Assembly: GCF_008831285.2 (NCBI RefSeq)
Contig: NC_045143.1
Coordinates: forward strand, 2,799,503 to 2,863,502
DNA: 64,000 nt
Reading direction: 5' to 3'
Source of the DNA: Nymphaea colorata
Taxonomy: Eukaryota; Streptophyta; Magnoliopsida; Nymphaeales; Nymphaeaceae
Shown: one piece after another, positions 1 through 14,011 of the stretch
Numbering within the stretch: position 1 is the stretch's first letter
How the letters are laid out: each line of letters opens with the position of its first letter
The notes under the pieces: generated by a model
The model's database searches: none
What the model saw: only the letters and a program-made list of their open reading frames with translations
Told to the model about the DNA's origin: nothing
Position numbers and translations under genes: made by a program

Positions 1-3000
1 CGCAAACGAAGATCTAGTTCAACTCCATCAATAACTGGAGGCACTGGATTCTTTAAATCCTCAGGTCTCCTCTGGTCAACCAAAAGCTCATTAGGATATG
101 ATGTTAGAAGTTTTAAATAGATCTCAAAAGCAGCTGACGAAGAGCTAACTGTGATGTGCTCATGGGCAATTATAATGTCACCACGAGCATCATTAAATGA
201 CTCTTCAGCATTTGGTGCAGCCCACTTAATATCAAATCTCCTGAAAATCAAACCACAAATAAAGATAAATTCAACATGGATGGAGAAGCTACTACATGAA
301 GAGCAACTTTTGACACCTTTGGAGATAAAATGAACCTAAAGAAGATTCTACAAAGAGTTCCAGATCCTTTTATAATCTTGGAAGGCAGTATAGACTTACG
401 GTTTCAAAAGAGAACCAGAAAGTTTTGTTTCCCCATTTATGTATCCAATCTTAACTGGCAGTGGCTGCACTTCAGCAGGTAAATACCTGCAAATGACGTC
501 ATCAAATGACAAACTTCCAGACCAATTAACATCCAGTGCTGAATCATCATCCTCTCCCTGTCATTCTAAAAAAAATCAGTATCCAAAAATAATAGCTTGG
601 AAAAAACACAGATCAGCCCATGCAAAAAACAAGATAATCATTTCAAAATGCCATATTGACTAGTTTGATTCTTGTTCTTCAGACCAGCTGTCAATACAAA
701 ATCAAATCATTAGGCTAAGTGCAGTAATAATGCACTGAGCATGAATAAGCATGAAAGGAGCCACTGGTATTCAACACTCAGTTGATACGATAAGTATGAA
801 AACAACCAGAAGCTACAATTTAATAACTGCCAACATCAATTTTATTTATGAAATATCATATTTATGCAGTTGTTCCTGGAAAAGGTAAAACTTCAAAAGA
901 TGAAAATGTTTTCTGGCTATTACATAGCATAACACAATTTTTTCAAAAAGAAAAAATATATATATACATCAATTTATTTCCTTTCTGTAAGATTTAAAAA
1001 TATATATATACATCAATTTATTTCCTTTCTGTAAGATTTAAACGATGTGACTCACTTGATTAAATGTTCTCCACTAGCATATAGCATTGATAACATTATC
1101 TGGATATACTATTATCCAGAATTTTCCTATAAGGCCTCTCCAGGGGCTATTTTGGAACTGTAGAATATCCTCTTAACACCCTAAGAACTTCCCATGCTAT
1201 TATCAATGATAGGAACGGTGACTATGACACCAAAACGCAGCCACAAAAGCAAAACCAGCAACCTGGTTTAAGTGGCGTTATATGCCACTTGAACCTAATG
1301 AAGGCAAGAAGGAGAGATAAGTTAAAAGGAAAGAAAAACTGAGGTTCCTCTTAAATAGAAGAACCAGGTCAGATTGCATGGTTGTATTTTATTGAGCCAA
1401 TCAACAATTCAGAAATAGATCATGCATGGGATAAATTGGAATGAAGAACAGCAAATGTGGCTGGATAAAATAATATTGGCAGTTCCAGAAAGTAAAAAAG
1501 CAAGGAAATGATTGTGGAAAGACAGATAAGACAAATTGGTTCTTAGATTTGTAACTTAATATGCCAAAATCACCTTCAACAAATCTTACATTAGATGGTA
1601 GTATATGAACTCCAGAAATTTTACCTCAGGACAAATCCATGCATTTCCTGCACCACGAATTTCACCACCATCCAGAAGACTCACTCTAATACCATACAAG
1701 TCGGCAACCTGGACAAAGATCCATTATTAACAGGAAAAATAAGTGAATTAATGTCTTGATAGTTTGGAAGAGAATTTACATATGTGCCAAACGAAACAGC
1801 AGAGAGGAGAAACTTACACTGTTGTCCATGTTGTAAGTGAAATTCGCAGAAACATAAGAAAATGGAATACGATCAAAAGCTGCAATGGCTCCAGCTTCTT
1901 TGTTCTTCAACATTGCTTCATATGCCAATGATGAAGGGACTCTTGCAATATGTCCTGTTCTTCTGGAAACCATTCCACTGCCAATTATCACAGGGGCATC
2001 CAAAGGGCCTTGGCAGTTGAAAACAGCTGTTACTGAGCCAGCCAACTGGATGAAGCAATGAAAGATTTAATAACTTCTAGCCCATGAAATAGGCATACAA
2101 AGTATAACACATCAAAAGTGAGTCAATCCTATGATAGAATCATTTTATAAGAAAAAATGTTGTTTTGCAGTCAATGTTAGATCAAGCTTTTTATTTTTCT
2201 ATCCTCATACATCATCAATGCTTTCAGACTTCCAGAGTCAACAATAATGTACAACATTGTCTATCGTGCAGTGGGAAAAAAAAAGAAAAACATTTTCAAC
2301 TACTCAGCAGATTGACAATGTTTTGCATGGCGCATGTTGCCTTGTACTATTTAACCAAAATCACTATGGGCTATTCAAGCTCGAATCTCTCAAAAGGGGG
2401 AATATTTCAGTATCCCATTCTTTGAAAATATCATGACGCTGTGACAAGATTTTCACAAGATGAAACTAAGCCATCTCATTATATGCTAATTTTGAAAATT
2501 TTAATGTTTATCTTAATCAACAGAGCCAACCCAGGAAAAATGGTTCTGTTGGCCTGATCAGAGGGAAATCATTTCACAAGAACCTCTGCAGTTTTTCCTA
2601 CAGTTCGAGAGAAGCCCCGCTATTCACAAATGGATGCTGAATAATGTTAACATGCCTTTTGTGTTCCATGAGTAAACAAACACGTGCAAAATGTAGAAGG
2701 TGACATAGAAGCTGATAGGAACAAAGCAGCAGAACTCCAGGTTCTCTGAACTTACCAGGATGGATGACAATCATAAATAACCATTATGGCTAAGACATTC
2801 ACAAAACACCAACTTCAACCTTCACTATAGTCATTGGCACCAAGAGTTTTTCACTTTTCACGATGAATGTGGATGGATTTGCCAAAAAATTTTATCAATC
2901 TGATTATGTTGAGACCGGAAGTCTATCCTTCACCATGAATGAGAATGTTCTTGATCCCATTACGAAGCAAATAGGAATAGTAAAAATAAACAAGAAACAG

Positions 3001-6000
3001 AAAGCATGGAGAATGTACTGCTGTAAAATACTCTTGGAAATAAAAAGTTAAAAACAGATCCTTTTGCATTGGTTTCCATGTCACTCAATCATTATTCTTA
3101 ACAACCCACATTGAAAATATCATATCACAGCTAGGCTGGAATAATTCACCATAATTCACTTTTTACCTTCTACAAGTTACAGACTTAACTCCAAATGAAG
3201 ATACAACCTAGTGTATTTTTATGTGCGGGACAATTTTAACTTGAAAATCACTAAAATGCAACAAAGAAAAAAATTAACAGTAAAAGAAAGTTTAGACATA
3301 CAGGAAACAACAAGGGTCTCATCTTAAAAGTCTTCATCAGTGCATTCACTTCAACTGAAGGCACCTGGAAAAGGAAGCATTGTTACATAAACAGCAATAT
3401 AGACCAATAGCTGTCATTACTTCAGGCTCAAAGGCATTTTTGATAAATGATAAATATCTATGTACTAATCATGTAAATCCAAGGAGAAAACATGCGAGAG
3501 GATGCCCAACAAAGCAAAAGACCATCAGCAGGAGTCAATTTCGATATGCAAATGAAGAAATAGAGGTGATAACCACTTTTCTTTTCCACTGACCAACTTA
3601 GGAATTTCTCGCTAATACAATTCTCCATCTTAACAAGAAATGGCTTTATAAACCTACTACCACCATCATAGTTCATACATTTTAAAAGATGCCCCTATCA
3701 TTATAATTATGTACATGTTTACAGCAAACAAGATCAGGGCAATCAAGCTAACATGCTTTTGGTTATTGACATGGTTTTTATCATAGTTACAAATAACGTC
3801 TCGGAGTTTTAAACCCTGAGGTTTTTGTCATGTATAATACGGTGAGCTTGAAAAAAGCGGAAAAAAAAAGGGAAAATACAGTAAATTTTTAAAAATTTTA
3901 AAAATTTAAAAATGGGGGAAAATAAAATAAGTGACAAACTAATAACACAAACATTAAAAGATAAGTAGATTTGCAACAAACAAAAAATAGAAAATGAAAA
4001 AAAAAACAGCTTGGCATTAAAAAACTGAAAAAATGAAAAAAGTGAAAAAAACGTGTCAAAAACGTGTTTTTTCGTTTTTAACGTTATTTTTTCAAAAAAA
4101 TGCCCTTTTTAAAAGTTTTAAACGGCCATTTGATTTATCGTGTTTTTTTCGAAAAAAACGTGTTTCCTGTGACTATGGACTATGACTTCTGATCATGCAA
4201 TGTGCAAGCCAAAGCATGCTTTGCATAGATTTTCATGTCAAATAATGCAAGGTAATATCATGCAAGTTTTTATTATAGAATGATTCCTTCCATGTGCTAG
4301 GCAAAGTTTACTTCCCATGACCCATGAGGTCCTTACCTAGTTACCCTGGAAAACAGATGAGAACAAAATCCATATTTCCTATGCCTATTTCGAGATACAA
4401 TAAAACATCATGATGTCCTTTCACAAAGAGGATAGACAATCTATTGCTAGTATTTTCTGGGGCAATGCGATGTATGTTGAGAAGGAACAGCAGATTTTCA
4501 ACAAAATCTAGTAAGAAGGAGTACATTCAAAGTGCTAAACAAACATAGGCTAACTTTTATAGGCCTTGTAACTGAAATTATCCAACAAGAAGTGATGGAA
4601 AAAACAAGGGACCAATGGCCTAGCCATGCTTGATATGGTAGGAAAATGAAACCTAGTGAATTTTCAACAGCAGCTTCAAAACTTTCCCTGTAAGGAGAGA
4701 GAAAGAACCTTGTACAATTTATTGTATAATTGTTAATTGAAAGTAAATAAAGTCCTTTAGGGCAATTTTTCAGAATATGCAAGTAAAAATGCTACTCCAA
4801 TGAACAAATATTTTTCTAAAATAGTGAGATGCTTGAAAAAGGTCACCAACCTTTTGAACGGCCCCATATCGTACGATACGTAACGTATCGTTTGCAAAAT
4901 ACGATACGATACGCCCCCTGTATCGTAAATAAGAGTGTATCGTGCGGCCCCCCGTATCGTACGATACGGGCTTATTTCAAAAAAGGAGGGCACAAATCCC
5001 CTTTTTTCGAGTTTTCTTTATAAAAACCCACCCCTTCTTCATTTCTAACCTAGATATTGTGCCGCCGTGGAGAGAAATCATCGATTTTCAAAATGAAATC
5101 ATCGATTAAACCATGGATTTGTGCGTGGGTGGCTGATTCCCATTGGGAGGAAAGAGGTTTTTTAAAATCGTGAAGACAAAGATGAAGAAGATGGAGATGA
5201 GGATGAGAATGAATATGATGAAGATTATGAATGAAAGTCAAGAGTGTTTTCATTTTATATGTATTGACATTGAACATTTTCACAATTTCATTATCATCTT
5301 GTGATATAATACATAACATCTAAAACTTGTTTTTTGATGTGGTATCTCATAGACTTATGGACCTTAATACCTTATGACTTATGAATCTATGGTTACAAAA
5401 TTATGATATACGTTATGTGATTGTTGACTTATTGTGCTTTCTAGGTTGATATTGTTATGAATTTTGGTGTTTACGAATGACGAACCGTAACTTTATAACA
5501 ATAATAAGTCTGTCATTCTGTAAAACATGTTTTTCATGAAGAACATATTATTCCTGTTTTTTACTGATTTTTTATAAATTCTTCGAATTTTTTTCCTATT
5601 TTTTCTGATTTATTAAAAAAATTATGATACGGTTACGATACATTACGATACAGCGTATCTTAAAGTCGGAACGATACAGCTTACGATACGCTTTTTACAA
5701 CATTGGTTGAAACATTTCAGAGAATTGGTCTTTAATAAGAAAGCAATCAAGATAAATAGCATAAAAAGCATACCTGGCACATCAAATGAAATTCCCCATC
5801 TTCTGGATTTACACCAAAATCGCCAGTTACCTCTAAAGGAGCATCACCAAACCACCCACTTGTATTGTGCAAAAATATTCTTTGACCACGAAAGCACAAA
5901 CTTGCATTTATATCCTGTATAAGAAAGATCATCATATTGCTGCATACAAAATTCCCCCACAAACTTCTACATAACTAGAGGAGCAAAATAAGAAAGCAAG

Positions 6001-9000
6001 ATGTCACAATGGTGACAAGGAATCGCTTAAAAGAACGTCAAAAAGAAAAGTGCCATTGCCTATAATAACTCAAGGAAGAAGACTTAAAAGAATCAAAGGT
6101 TTAAAATTGAAAACTTTATGACCGTGCAAGAGAGCAAAATGTCAAAGCATAAGGTCACTTCATATAGGAAAAATTTGCACCAAATTTTGGAAGGGGATCT
6201 AATTAGTTCTGTTTATCCATGGAAAACTTGATACACATGTAAATTGTGGAAGAATGAAGTGTTTGCTTTACAGCCAAAATCCTTTTGTATCATTAGTGAC
6301 GTGAAAAAAAGTTGTCTTGGTGTGCAATTTCAAAAGTTCCTTCAAGAGCAAGATTTTCCAAAAATCCCTTCTGAGTCCTATTTTTGGCTCCAGAGGGAAT
6401 TAAAATCACATTATTTCAAATACCATTTAGATCATACATATACCATGATTTTCCAACATCCATGAGAAGATTCAATGCTATATGCCGTTGCAAGATGATG
6501 GCTCTTTATGAGCAAGAATAAGCCCCTAGTGGTATGAACTCCAATCTCAAAGGAACCTAAAGTCAAAGATGAACATACTTACAACATGAACAATGGAATT
6601 TAACCGTCACATGCTGACATCATGCATCAGGATGACTAAAGGAATCAATGTGAACCTTAGTAACAGTTCTATCAAAGTAAAAACAGTTTTAAGCAGCAAT
6701 TCCAAAAACAGCAGTAAAAAATGAAAAACTTCTAACCATTTAGCCATTAGCCTACCACATAGGCGTATGTCTATTTCTAACTCATTTCAGTTTCACTTTC
6801 ACCTATATCTGGAACCAAGTGACTAGAACTGATGAGAAGCTCATGCCAGGAACAATTGATATAGATGCAGGTATCCTATAAATTGGAAGGTTTAGAATAA
6901 TACTGAGAAACATGCTGGTGCATCAAGTAACTGGAACTCCAAACCGTCCACATCAAGCTGGCCGTGAAGATTAGGGAAAGTGTCGCCGTCACCCATACAT
7001 ACATGAACCTGCAAGACGGAATATTCAAAAAACCAAAAAGTTGCTCGTGAGATTATAGGTTTGTGAAAAGGAGCTTTAAGACAAAAGTACAAATTTGTAA
7101 GTGCCATTGAAAGAAAAAAGATGTCATGCCCATTGAATATCTCTTACATTCCACAAAGAAAATCACAGTAAAATCAAGTCACCAATGCGAGCCTCAGAAA
7201 GAGTCGTTCAGTCCATTAAAGAGAAGTTGATACAGTACAAAGGGACCGCAAGACAATACATACATAATTGAATTGCTACTGGATGAAAAAATACATAAAC
7301 CATAATAATCTAAGACAAGCACAACCCACAAAAAAAACATAGGGAATGAAAAATTCTTGCATCAAAATTCAGAAGAAAAAGTATATGAGAAAGAAATCCA
7401 AGGAAAGAACCCAAAGGGAAAGAAATCCAAGGAAAGAACCCAAAGGGACAGCAAAACCGGGGAGGGCTTTTGTCAATAGAAATTATAGAATAGACCACTA
7501 GTCATGGGTTGAAACATCATTGTGGCCCCATCTCGGACAAAGCCCCACCATGATGGAAAAATGAAGATTCTTGTGGAGCAGAAGGGCTTTCACCTCTTGG
7601 CACAGGAAATGTAAAAATAAACAAAAACTGAAAAGGCAAAAAAATTGCAATTTTAGAAAAAAAAAATCTCAAAGAAAACATGTTTTTGTCATGTCCCCCA
7701 CCCCCACCCCTTAAAAAATGTATATACAATTAGCTTTCTCATATGCTTTTAAAGTTTAAACATGTTATTAAATATTATGAATTTTGATCAAAATTTTTGT
7801 AAGAAAATTAATATATAACTAAGCTAATTTCACATTTTTCTACTATTTTTGTTTTTGAATTTCTGAGATTTTCCCGAGAAAAACGAACTTCCCAACTAAT
7901 AATAAGGCCTGAAAAAGACTTTGTGAATAAAAACCAGAAAAGGATAACTGTGATATGCCCTTCACCTCAAAGTTTTACATTGTTGGCGAGGAGACTATAA
8001 AGGTATGGTAGGTTACACCAACATGGCCAGGACTCCACCATATCAAGAGTGGTTTCTCATTATTAGAGGAAAAAAAATGCAGGGGGGCAAAGATTTTAAA
8101 AATGGTGAAAATTAATGATATGGTGAAGGAAAGCAAAAAGGATGAAAATCCAAAGAATCTTGCTCCAAATATGACAAACAACAAACATTGTTAGTATACA
8201 GTATACATATCTTAAAAAACACAGAAAAGCCGATGATAACCTTTTTTTGGAATAAGCGGACTAATTTTTACATTCTAGGCATCTGATAATCTTTTAACTG
8301 GAAAACAAAGGTGAGCTCGAGGATCTAGAAGCACACGTTAGAAATGCAACCAACTCGTACATCACAAAACGATTTTTCCCAATAGGATACCCGCTTCAAT
8401 AAATCACAGAAAAAAAAAATCTCAGTCCAAAGTTGTTTAAAACCCACCCATACAGTAACTCCTGCACTCAGCACAGACTAACAGATCTAGAAACAAACAA
8501 GATGCTAACCTTGGATAATCACTCTTTGCCTTTAACTTTGTCCATAGAAGTACTAAAATTTTCAGAATATTAATGATTTTTTGTTTTAATCTATACATCA
8601 CAGAGAAAGATCACCTTCCAAACCAAATTCAGAAGATGAGATGTTGTGCATCAAGAAATAAAACGAAAATGACTCCCAATCCTTCTAACAGAAACAGTAA
8701 GAAACACCATAATATGTAAACTGTCTATGAAATAGCATGATCAACAAAAGCAATTAGACAGCAATGAAGACAAGCACCTCACCACTAGCTCTGCCTTTTG
8801 AAAATATGATTGGGATGTCCAGAATCCTCTCAAACAGCTGAAGAGAAGAGGAAAAATGACGGACAGATCAAACATAATAATGTATGTGGCGTAAAGAGAA
8901 AATAAGCACTATGGCTATAAAATAAATGGAAGTGCTACCGGTGCGAAGAAGTCTGAAATCTTTATGTTGGCATGCCATTTCTGTTCAATAATGTCAACAA

Positions 9001-11516
9001 AGACATCGGCAGAAAGCCAGCCTCCCCCTTTGGATGGTATGCCAGTTCGCCACTCTTTACAATACCCACTTAGCTGCACATGCACACGTCCATAATGATT
9101 TTGTAATTGGACATGCCCATTGACATTTTCCATCTCCCTATCAAGAGTACAGATAAGCCTTATGCACCACATAGAACGCATAAACATGTTGATAATAAAC
9201 AAGTTTCCCAGCTTTCGTGGCCAGGATCATAATGTGTTTCAACAAAACAAGGTCGTAGAAATGTATGAAGTTAACAAACTACATAATTAGTCCAACGCTT
9301 CCATTCTGGAGATTAAAAAACAAACAGGAGATCTACTACCTTGGTTCCCGGTCGCCATATCCTAATAACATCAGTGTTCCTCCAGAGAAGTATACAGAAT
9401 CAACTGTGACTGGAAGCAACTTGTCAACACCAGTAATCGCTATTTCTTCATCTTCATCCACCATTTCAACAAAGTCAGCAGCAAGACTCTCGGCTTTTGC
9501 ACTCAGATAAGGCTTGACTCTCTGAGCATGACTAGCCAGAAATTCAGAAATATGAATAAGGGCACTTTCCAGCCATGAAACCAACTTGAATTTATGGGCT
9601 AATTCAGACATATATATTGATCGATTCATTTCTATATATGAAACTAAATTTGCTAAGACCAATTTCGACCCTTGAGAAAGATCGACTGGCACTTTATGGT
9701 TTTCACTGCCTTTTGCCCCACTTAAAGCGTCCTGAATCGACTCTTCCATGATATTATTGCCGGTTCCAAAATACACACCATTTGCATCTAAACGTGCAGG
9801 TCCTAACCTGTCGCTCTTAGGACTCTGCATCACAGTTTCCCCTGACCGACTGTTCCTGTTCTTTTGGACATCCATTCCAGCAGAATCACGGATTGATGCT
9901 GTTGATTCACCCATACAATGTTTATCTACCTCGGCTGTTTTTCTACTTAATAATAAACCAGATTCTTGACAATTCACTTCGCTATATGGCGTCTCTACTT
10001 CTCCCGTGTTCTGAAAGATTCCTCTCGAAGTTCCTAATGGTGTCTCCTTGCACTTACCATTTTCACCATGCACACCAACCAACAGGTTTGAACCATTCTC
10101 ATCCGAGCTAAACTGATTACTGTCACTACCATTTGATGCCAGAGTTTCTTTAATACCCTCTTGATCTTTCTCCAGTATTTTTGCATTGGGACCGCCACCA
10201 TGAAAGCCCTCATTCGAGGCATACGCCAAAGCTTCATCATAAGCAGCTTCACTTCCGTCATCAGTTCTCCGAAAATAGGCAAGTGCAGCAGCAGCACTAC
10301 GCTCTAGCAATTTACTTTGGACTGCAACGTAGTCAGCCAAGGCCTTTTTTCTCCTAACTTTCCTCCTCTTGAACCTTCGACCAAGTGGGTCATACAGAAT
10401 TTGGGACCAAAATCCGCGGCCAGATGCAGAATTGCCCACTCTAAATGGTTTCTCAAGACCTGCATGCTTGGTTTCATAGCCAAGACCAGTATCCACGCAA
10501 TGGTGGTCTCTCCATGGCGTCCGCTCATCCGAGCAAAAGAAAGAGCCGGAAGTAGTAGGTTCCAGGAAAGAAGGTCCAGCATTCCTCTCTTCCTCAGCTG
10601 ACGATCCAAATCTCTGACGAGTAACAATGTAACCCATCTCTGCGGCCTTCCTCGCAGAGGCGTTCCTCTCTCTAGCCCAATCGGCAGCTGCTTCTTCCCT
10701 GGCTGCCCTTCTGATCCTCGTTCGACGATCTATTCCCTCCTCGTCAGACGTGACTCTCTTCCAATCCTTCTCTGAAGATGGCGGAATCCCCAACCAGGAG
10801 AAGTCCTCTTTCTGAGCAACTAGCAATGTGGGCTGCAACAAGACTGCATCGATCACAATTCTACCCATCCTAAGGCTAGCAAATGGGCGCAGTCGCACTT
10901 TCACCAGCGGCACGTCGGCGCAGGAGCACTCTTCCCTGTGAGGACCGATTGAGCAAGACTGCAAGCTAATGCTCAGTGGAGAAACCTGGCGAACTTTGCC
11001 GAGATCGAATTCCCTCTGCAGGTGATCGCTTAACGACGCAGCGACAGCAGGCAAGAGACGGTCCTCGACAAATTCCCTCGCCTTCATCTGCCCCAACCAA
11101 ATCAAAATCCCGACCCCGGACACAACAGCCATGAAGACCGTACACCGCACGAAAAGCAACCCCTCCCGGCATAGCCTGTTGAATCCCCTAGTGAAACGAC
11201 CCTGTCCGACATATTCCTCGCTCGCGCACTTCGATCTCAACCTACCCCACGCTTCCGAACCCTTGGAATCGAAAATCCCATTTTGGCCATTCGCAAATAT
11301 CGCCACCTGATTCTTCGGCAAAGAGCTCCGGAACGCGCCATTACCGAAAGCCAAGAAGGGGGCGCGTCTTTCACATCGCACTTCACGATTCCTCCGATTA
11401 ACCGACGACTTCAGGTAAGCTCCACGATCAAAGTTCCTCAAGTGGGTGCACGAGATTAACCCTCCGTTTCGATCAGGAAACCCTAGAAACGGGCTGCCGA
11501 GCCTCTCAACACTCAT
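1..11516 (-). CDS. TIC236: TIC236 (EMB2410/SSG4), TamB-like chloroplast inner-envelope import protein, 5' part of gene
   Basis: TIC236 is anchored in the chloroplast inner envelope and links the TOC and TIC import machines; it is the plant relative of bacterial TamB (DUF490). Coding exons on the minus strand: 11516-9340, 9137-8939, 8837-8778, 7008-6904, 5914-5774, 3364-3302, 2045-1818, 1708-1625, 557-400, and 240-1, which runs off the window. All junctions are GT-AG and keep frame, giving about 1151 residues of a family of roughly 2100-2200. I start at ATG 11516; the frame stays open upstream to 11567 but only through a TTG. Residues about 121-142 form the single membrane segment after a basic, plastid-targeting-like N-terminus. 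Diagnostic blocks include RPFASLRMGRI, NGHVQLQNHYGRVHVQL, FPNLHGQLDV, GEFHLMCQVPSVEVNALMK and SVTAVFNCQGPLDAPV. The C-terminal DUF490 domain lies outside the window. Large introns carry repeats, notably 3365-5773. Identification is by recalled similarity to Arabidopsis At2g25660. Confidence 0.95.
558..1624 (-). other. TIC236 intron 8 (1.1 kb)
   Basis: Intron between TIC236 coding exons 8 and 9. It contains a perfect-looking two-copy tandem duplication near 953-1040 (listed separately) and otherwise only AT-rich sequence. I see no gene in it. Confidence 0.8.
953..1040. repeat. Two-copy tandem duplication, 44-bp period
   Basis: A 44-base unit containing a short TA run followed by catcaatttatttcctttct occurs twice head to tail. 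The catc of the first copy is at 967 and of the second at 1011. It sits inside a TIC236 intron and has no coding effect. Confidence 0.85.
3830..4180. repeat. A/T-homopolymer element with repeated AAAACGTG motifs
   Basis: Inside TIC236 intron 5. Runs of A and T are punctuated by repeated aaaacgtg/cacgtttt-type words in both orientations (around 4048-4165), for example cgtgttttttcg and its near complement. This looks like the body of a degenerate foldback or MITE-like element, but I could not fix its ends or a target-site duplication. Confidence 0.35.
4850..5706. mobile_element. Degenerate DNA-transposon-like insertion with GATACG-rich ends
   Basis: Lies inside TIC236 intron 5. The left end (4864-4972) holds a dense cluster of GATACG/CGTATC words, including the palindrome cgtatcgtacgatacg. 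The right end (5627-5696) has the same words, finishing with gatacgctttttacaaca. The middle (about 5170-5234) has a short open stretch on the plus strand that is almost all Asp and Glu, ending in a stop, as the acidic tails of some plant hAT transposases do. TTGAAA flanks both sides (around 4831 and 5707), but clean terminal inverted repeats and an exact duplication could not be set. Family assignment to hAT is a guess. Confidence 0.5.
7009..8777 (-). other. TIC236 intron 3 (1.8 kb)
   Basis: Intron between TIC236 exons 3 and 4. It contains the 29-bp tandem duplication at 7390-7448 and a C-rich run near 7695-7710. Open frames here have no recognisable protein character. I see nothing else. Confidence 0.7.
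7390..7448. repeat. Two-copy tandem duplication, 29-bp period
   Basis: The unit agaaatccaaggaaagaacc plus a few following bases is repeated once directly, with the second copy starting 29 bases after the first (7392 and 7421). It is intronic in TIC236. Confidence 0.85.
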
Positions 11517-12100
11517 CCTATCGCTCCACCAATCATCCGAACCACCATTACGGGACCAAGGATTCAAAACCCCTAGTCCCCCAACTCAACTAGATGCCCA
11601 GGAAAACGGCCCCCTGCTTCCATAATCCCCATGAAACCAGTTTATACTCGATTGAAACCCAATGAGATTCCTCCAACAACGCAATGATAGGAAGAATTTG
11701 TGCAGTGTCGAGAAGGAAGAGAGACGGAGTCACACGCTACAGTTGCCACGGAAGAGAGAGAAGAGGAGAACGAAGATGTGGATGTGGAGGGAAAAACTTA
11801 GGAATTTGCCATCGTTCAACCTCGTCCTTCGGATTTTTTAGGAAATAGCAAAGCCTCACGAAACGGATCTCACCAGAGGGGACCACACTGAGTACGGTGC
11901 GCTCTCTCTCTCTCTCTGTCTCTCTCTCTCCTTCTTTCTCTGTCTCTCTCTGTCCGCCCGTGGCGGGAAACTCGTTTGAGAAAAGAGGCGCGTCTTCGTT
12001 GCCGTTGCCTCTCCTTTTAGTAATCTGAGCTCCGGTCGACCTTCTTCTGTCGTTCTCCGGATCAATCTCAGTATCTCCTGCGATTAATTTTCAGTTCGCC
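11517..12100 (-). promoter_or_regulatory. TIC236 5' flank / putative leader, with CT-rich tract
   Basis: Region just upstream of the TIC236 start. Between about 11898 and 11957 it carries a CT microsatellite (GA on the gene strand). GA/CT tracts are common in plant core promoters and leaders, so this is the likely promoter-proximal area, though no TATA box or transcription start can be set from sequence alone. Confidence 0.4.
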
Positions 12101-12484
12101 TTGTAAATGGTCAGGGAATTATTCAAATCTCCACCTTTTGATACCACCAGGGAAGGGCCTTCTTTTTTTTTTTTCCTACACGTCTCCTGAGCTAGAGCTG
12201 CGCGTAATTATAAAGAATAGCGCTTATTAAACGGCTCTTAAAAATAATGTATATATATTGATGTGACAAAACTTATGAGTATATTCTATCCCACCTAAGA
12301 TCCTGACACAACGCAGGGCTATAATGTCTTCGAGTCTCTTTTCTAAACATTATGTTATTAACTTCCTCTTCACATAAAAAGGCGATGTTTGTATCAAATA
12401 TCAAACAAATCATAAGTAAACAGGTGTTCTTATAGTTGCCAAAAGATAGGCTCCTGCTCTTTCTTTCCTTCTTTTTTTTGCCAC

Positions 12485-12665
12485 AGATGCTTCTGGATAT
12501 TCCTTCCTTCTTTTATCTTTGATTGTATAAGTTGAGCTGCCTCTAGACATTCCTTCTTTTTTCTTTGGTTACATGAGTTTTTTTTTTTTTTCTGGCCTGA
12601 TGTAAGACAGATGCCTCTAGATAATCCTTCTTTCATCTTTGATTGCATAAGTTGAGGTAACTTGT
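12485..12665. repeat. Degenerate tandem repeat, about three copies
   Basis: The pattern gatgcctctagatattcctt followed by a T-rich run and cataagttgag recurs near 12487, 12539 and 12609, with point differences and an expanded T run in the middle copy. This is intergenic sequence. Confidence 0.55.
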
Positions 12666-13883
12666 GAGCGAACTCTAATTTATGCCATCGAAACATTCTC
12701 TCGCACCAAATTCTTTACTTGTTCCAAATTAAATAATAAATTTAAAAGGGAACAAAAGTTCAAAAGCAAACCTAAGTTTTGATAGTGTTTGCATGATGCA
12801 CTCAAACACATTTGTTTTGAAAGGCATGTTTTGTAAAAGGCCGGTATTTAACCAGGTTCTGAATTCTGGTTTGTATGTTTGGGTTACATTATTAAAGAAA
12901 AAAAGGTTTCACTTCTTTGAAATTGTATTCGGTTTGAAGGGAATCAATACAGAAAAAAAAATCCACTAAGGTGGATCACATGGAGCTAGTGGAGAGGATG
13001 CCTATGACAAGCAAACAAACCAGGCCGTGTTTGAAAAGATGGCATTTCACTGTAGAGGTTGAACTTTAACTCGATCTTCACGAAAAGTTTTAGCAATAAA
13101 CAAGCATGGAACAATTGTGCCAGAAGATTTTTTACTGTCCCGGAACTTTAGTACTGGCATTGAAGTTTCACCTAAGTAGGTGAAACCATAATGTCAGGCA
13201 AAATTTTGTTGCCTATGCCATTTCACCTGTTAGCGCACTTGCATGCAATCTCAATAGTTGTTAGAAACATATTGAATATTAGTTTCACGTACAAACAAGT
13301 ATGAAACTAAAATGTCTGAAACAAAATGTGTGATATAATATTGAAGGATATTCAATGCAATTTATTCATACGTCACTTAATGGGTATATGACATGAGCTC
13401 AAATGTGAAGCAGCTAACTTATAACAACAATAAAATTGAGTTGTTACTTCCTAATTAACCTTATCATGAACACAATAATATTCAAATCTAAGCATAAATG
13501 GAATCTTACATGGCAAAACATCACAGCATCTCGTCCTTATACCATGAGCATGATGCATAGGAGAGAAACTTATGTGCGGCAGACACATCGTGTGCAATGA
13601 ACGAGAAAAGGATATTTTGATAATTTATTAAAAAGAAATGTTCTCTATAGTTTTTTTTACTTCTTTACTCAATAAAAGCACAGGTTTGCCTAAACAATAA
13701 ATGCATGATTTCTTTAGAGAAAATGAAAAAAGAAAATAAATGAAGCACTCTTTTTTTCTTCTTCCCCTTCAAAAAGCACCTGAAAACTTACGCTCCCTCC
13801 AAACGTGAACCCCGCTCTCATTTTAGCTATGTTTACAGCCAATTAAATTTTAACAAAAGTAAATTTTAGAGACTTAGTCTAGG

Positions 13884-14011
13884 CCCTCAGTTTAACTATG
13901 TTTAACAAAGTGCTTATTGTATGAGGAAATGTAGAAGTATGAAGGCCAGCCCTCGTTTAACTATTTTTTAACAAAGTGTTGCCTGTATGAGGAAATATAG
14001 AAATATGAAGC
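13884..14011. repeat. Imperfect two-copy tandem duplication, about 66 bp
   Basis: A unit starting ccctcagtttaactatg and containing gtatgaggaaat and aatatgaag occurs at 13884 and again at about 13950, with several substitutions. It is an old direct duplication in intergenic DNA. Confidence 0.7.
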
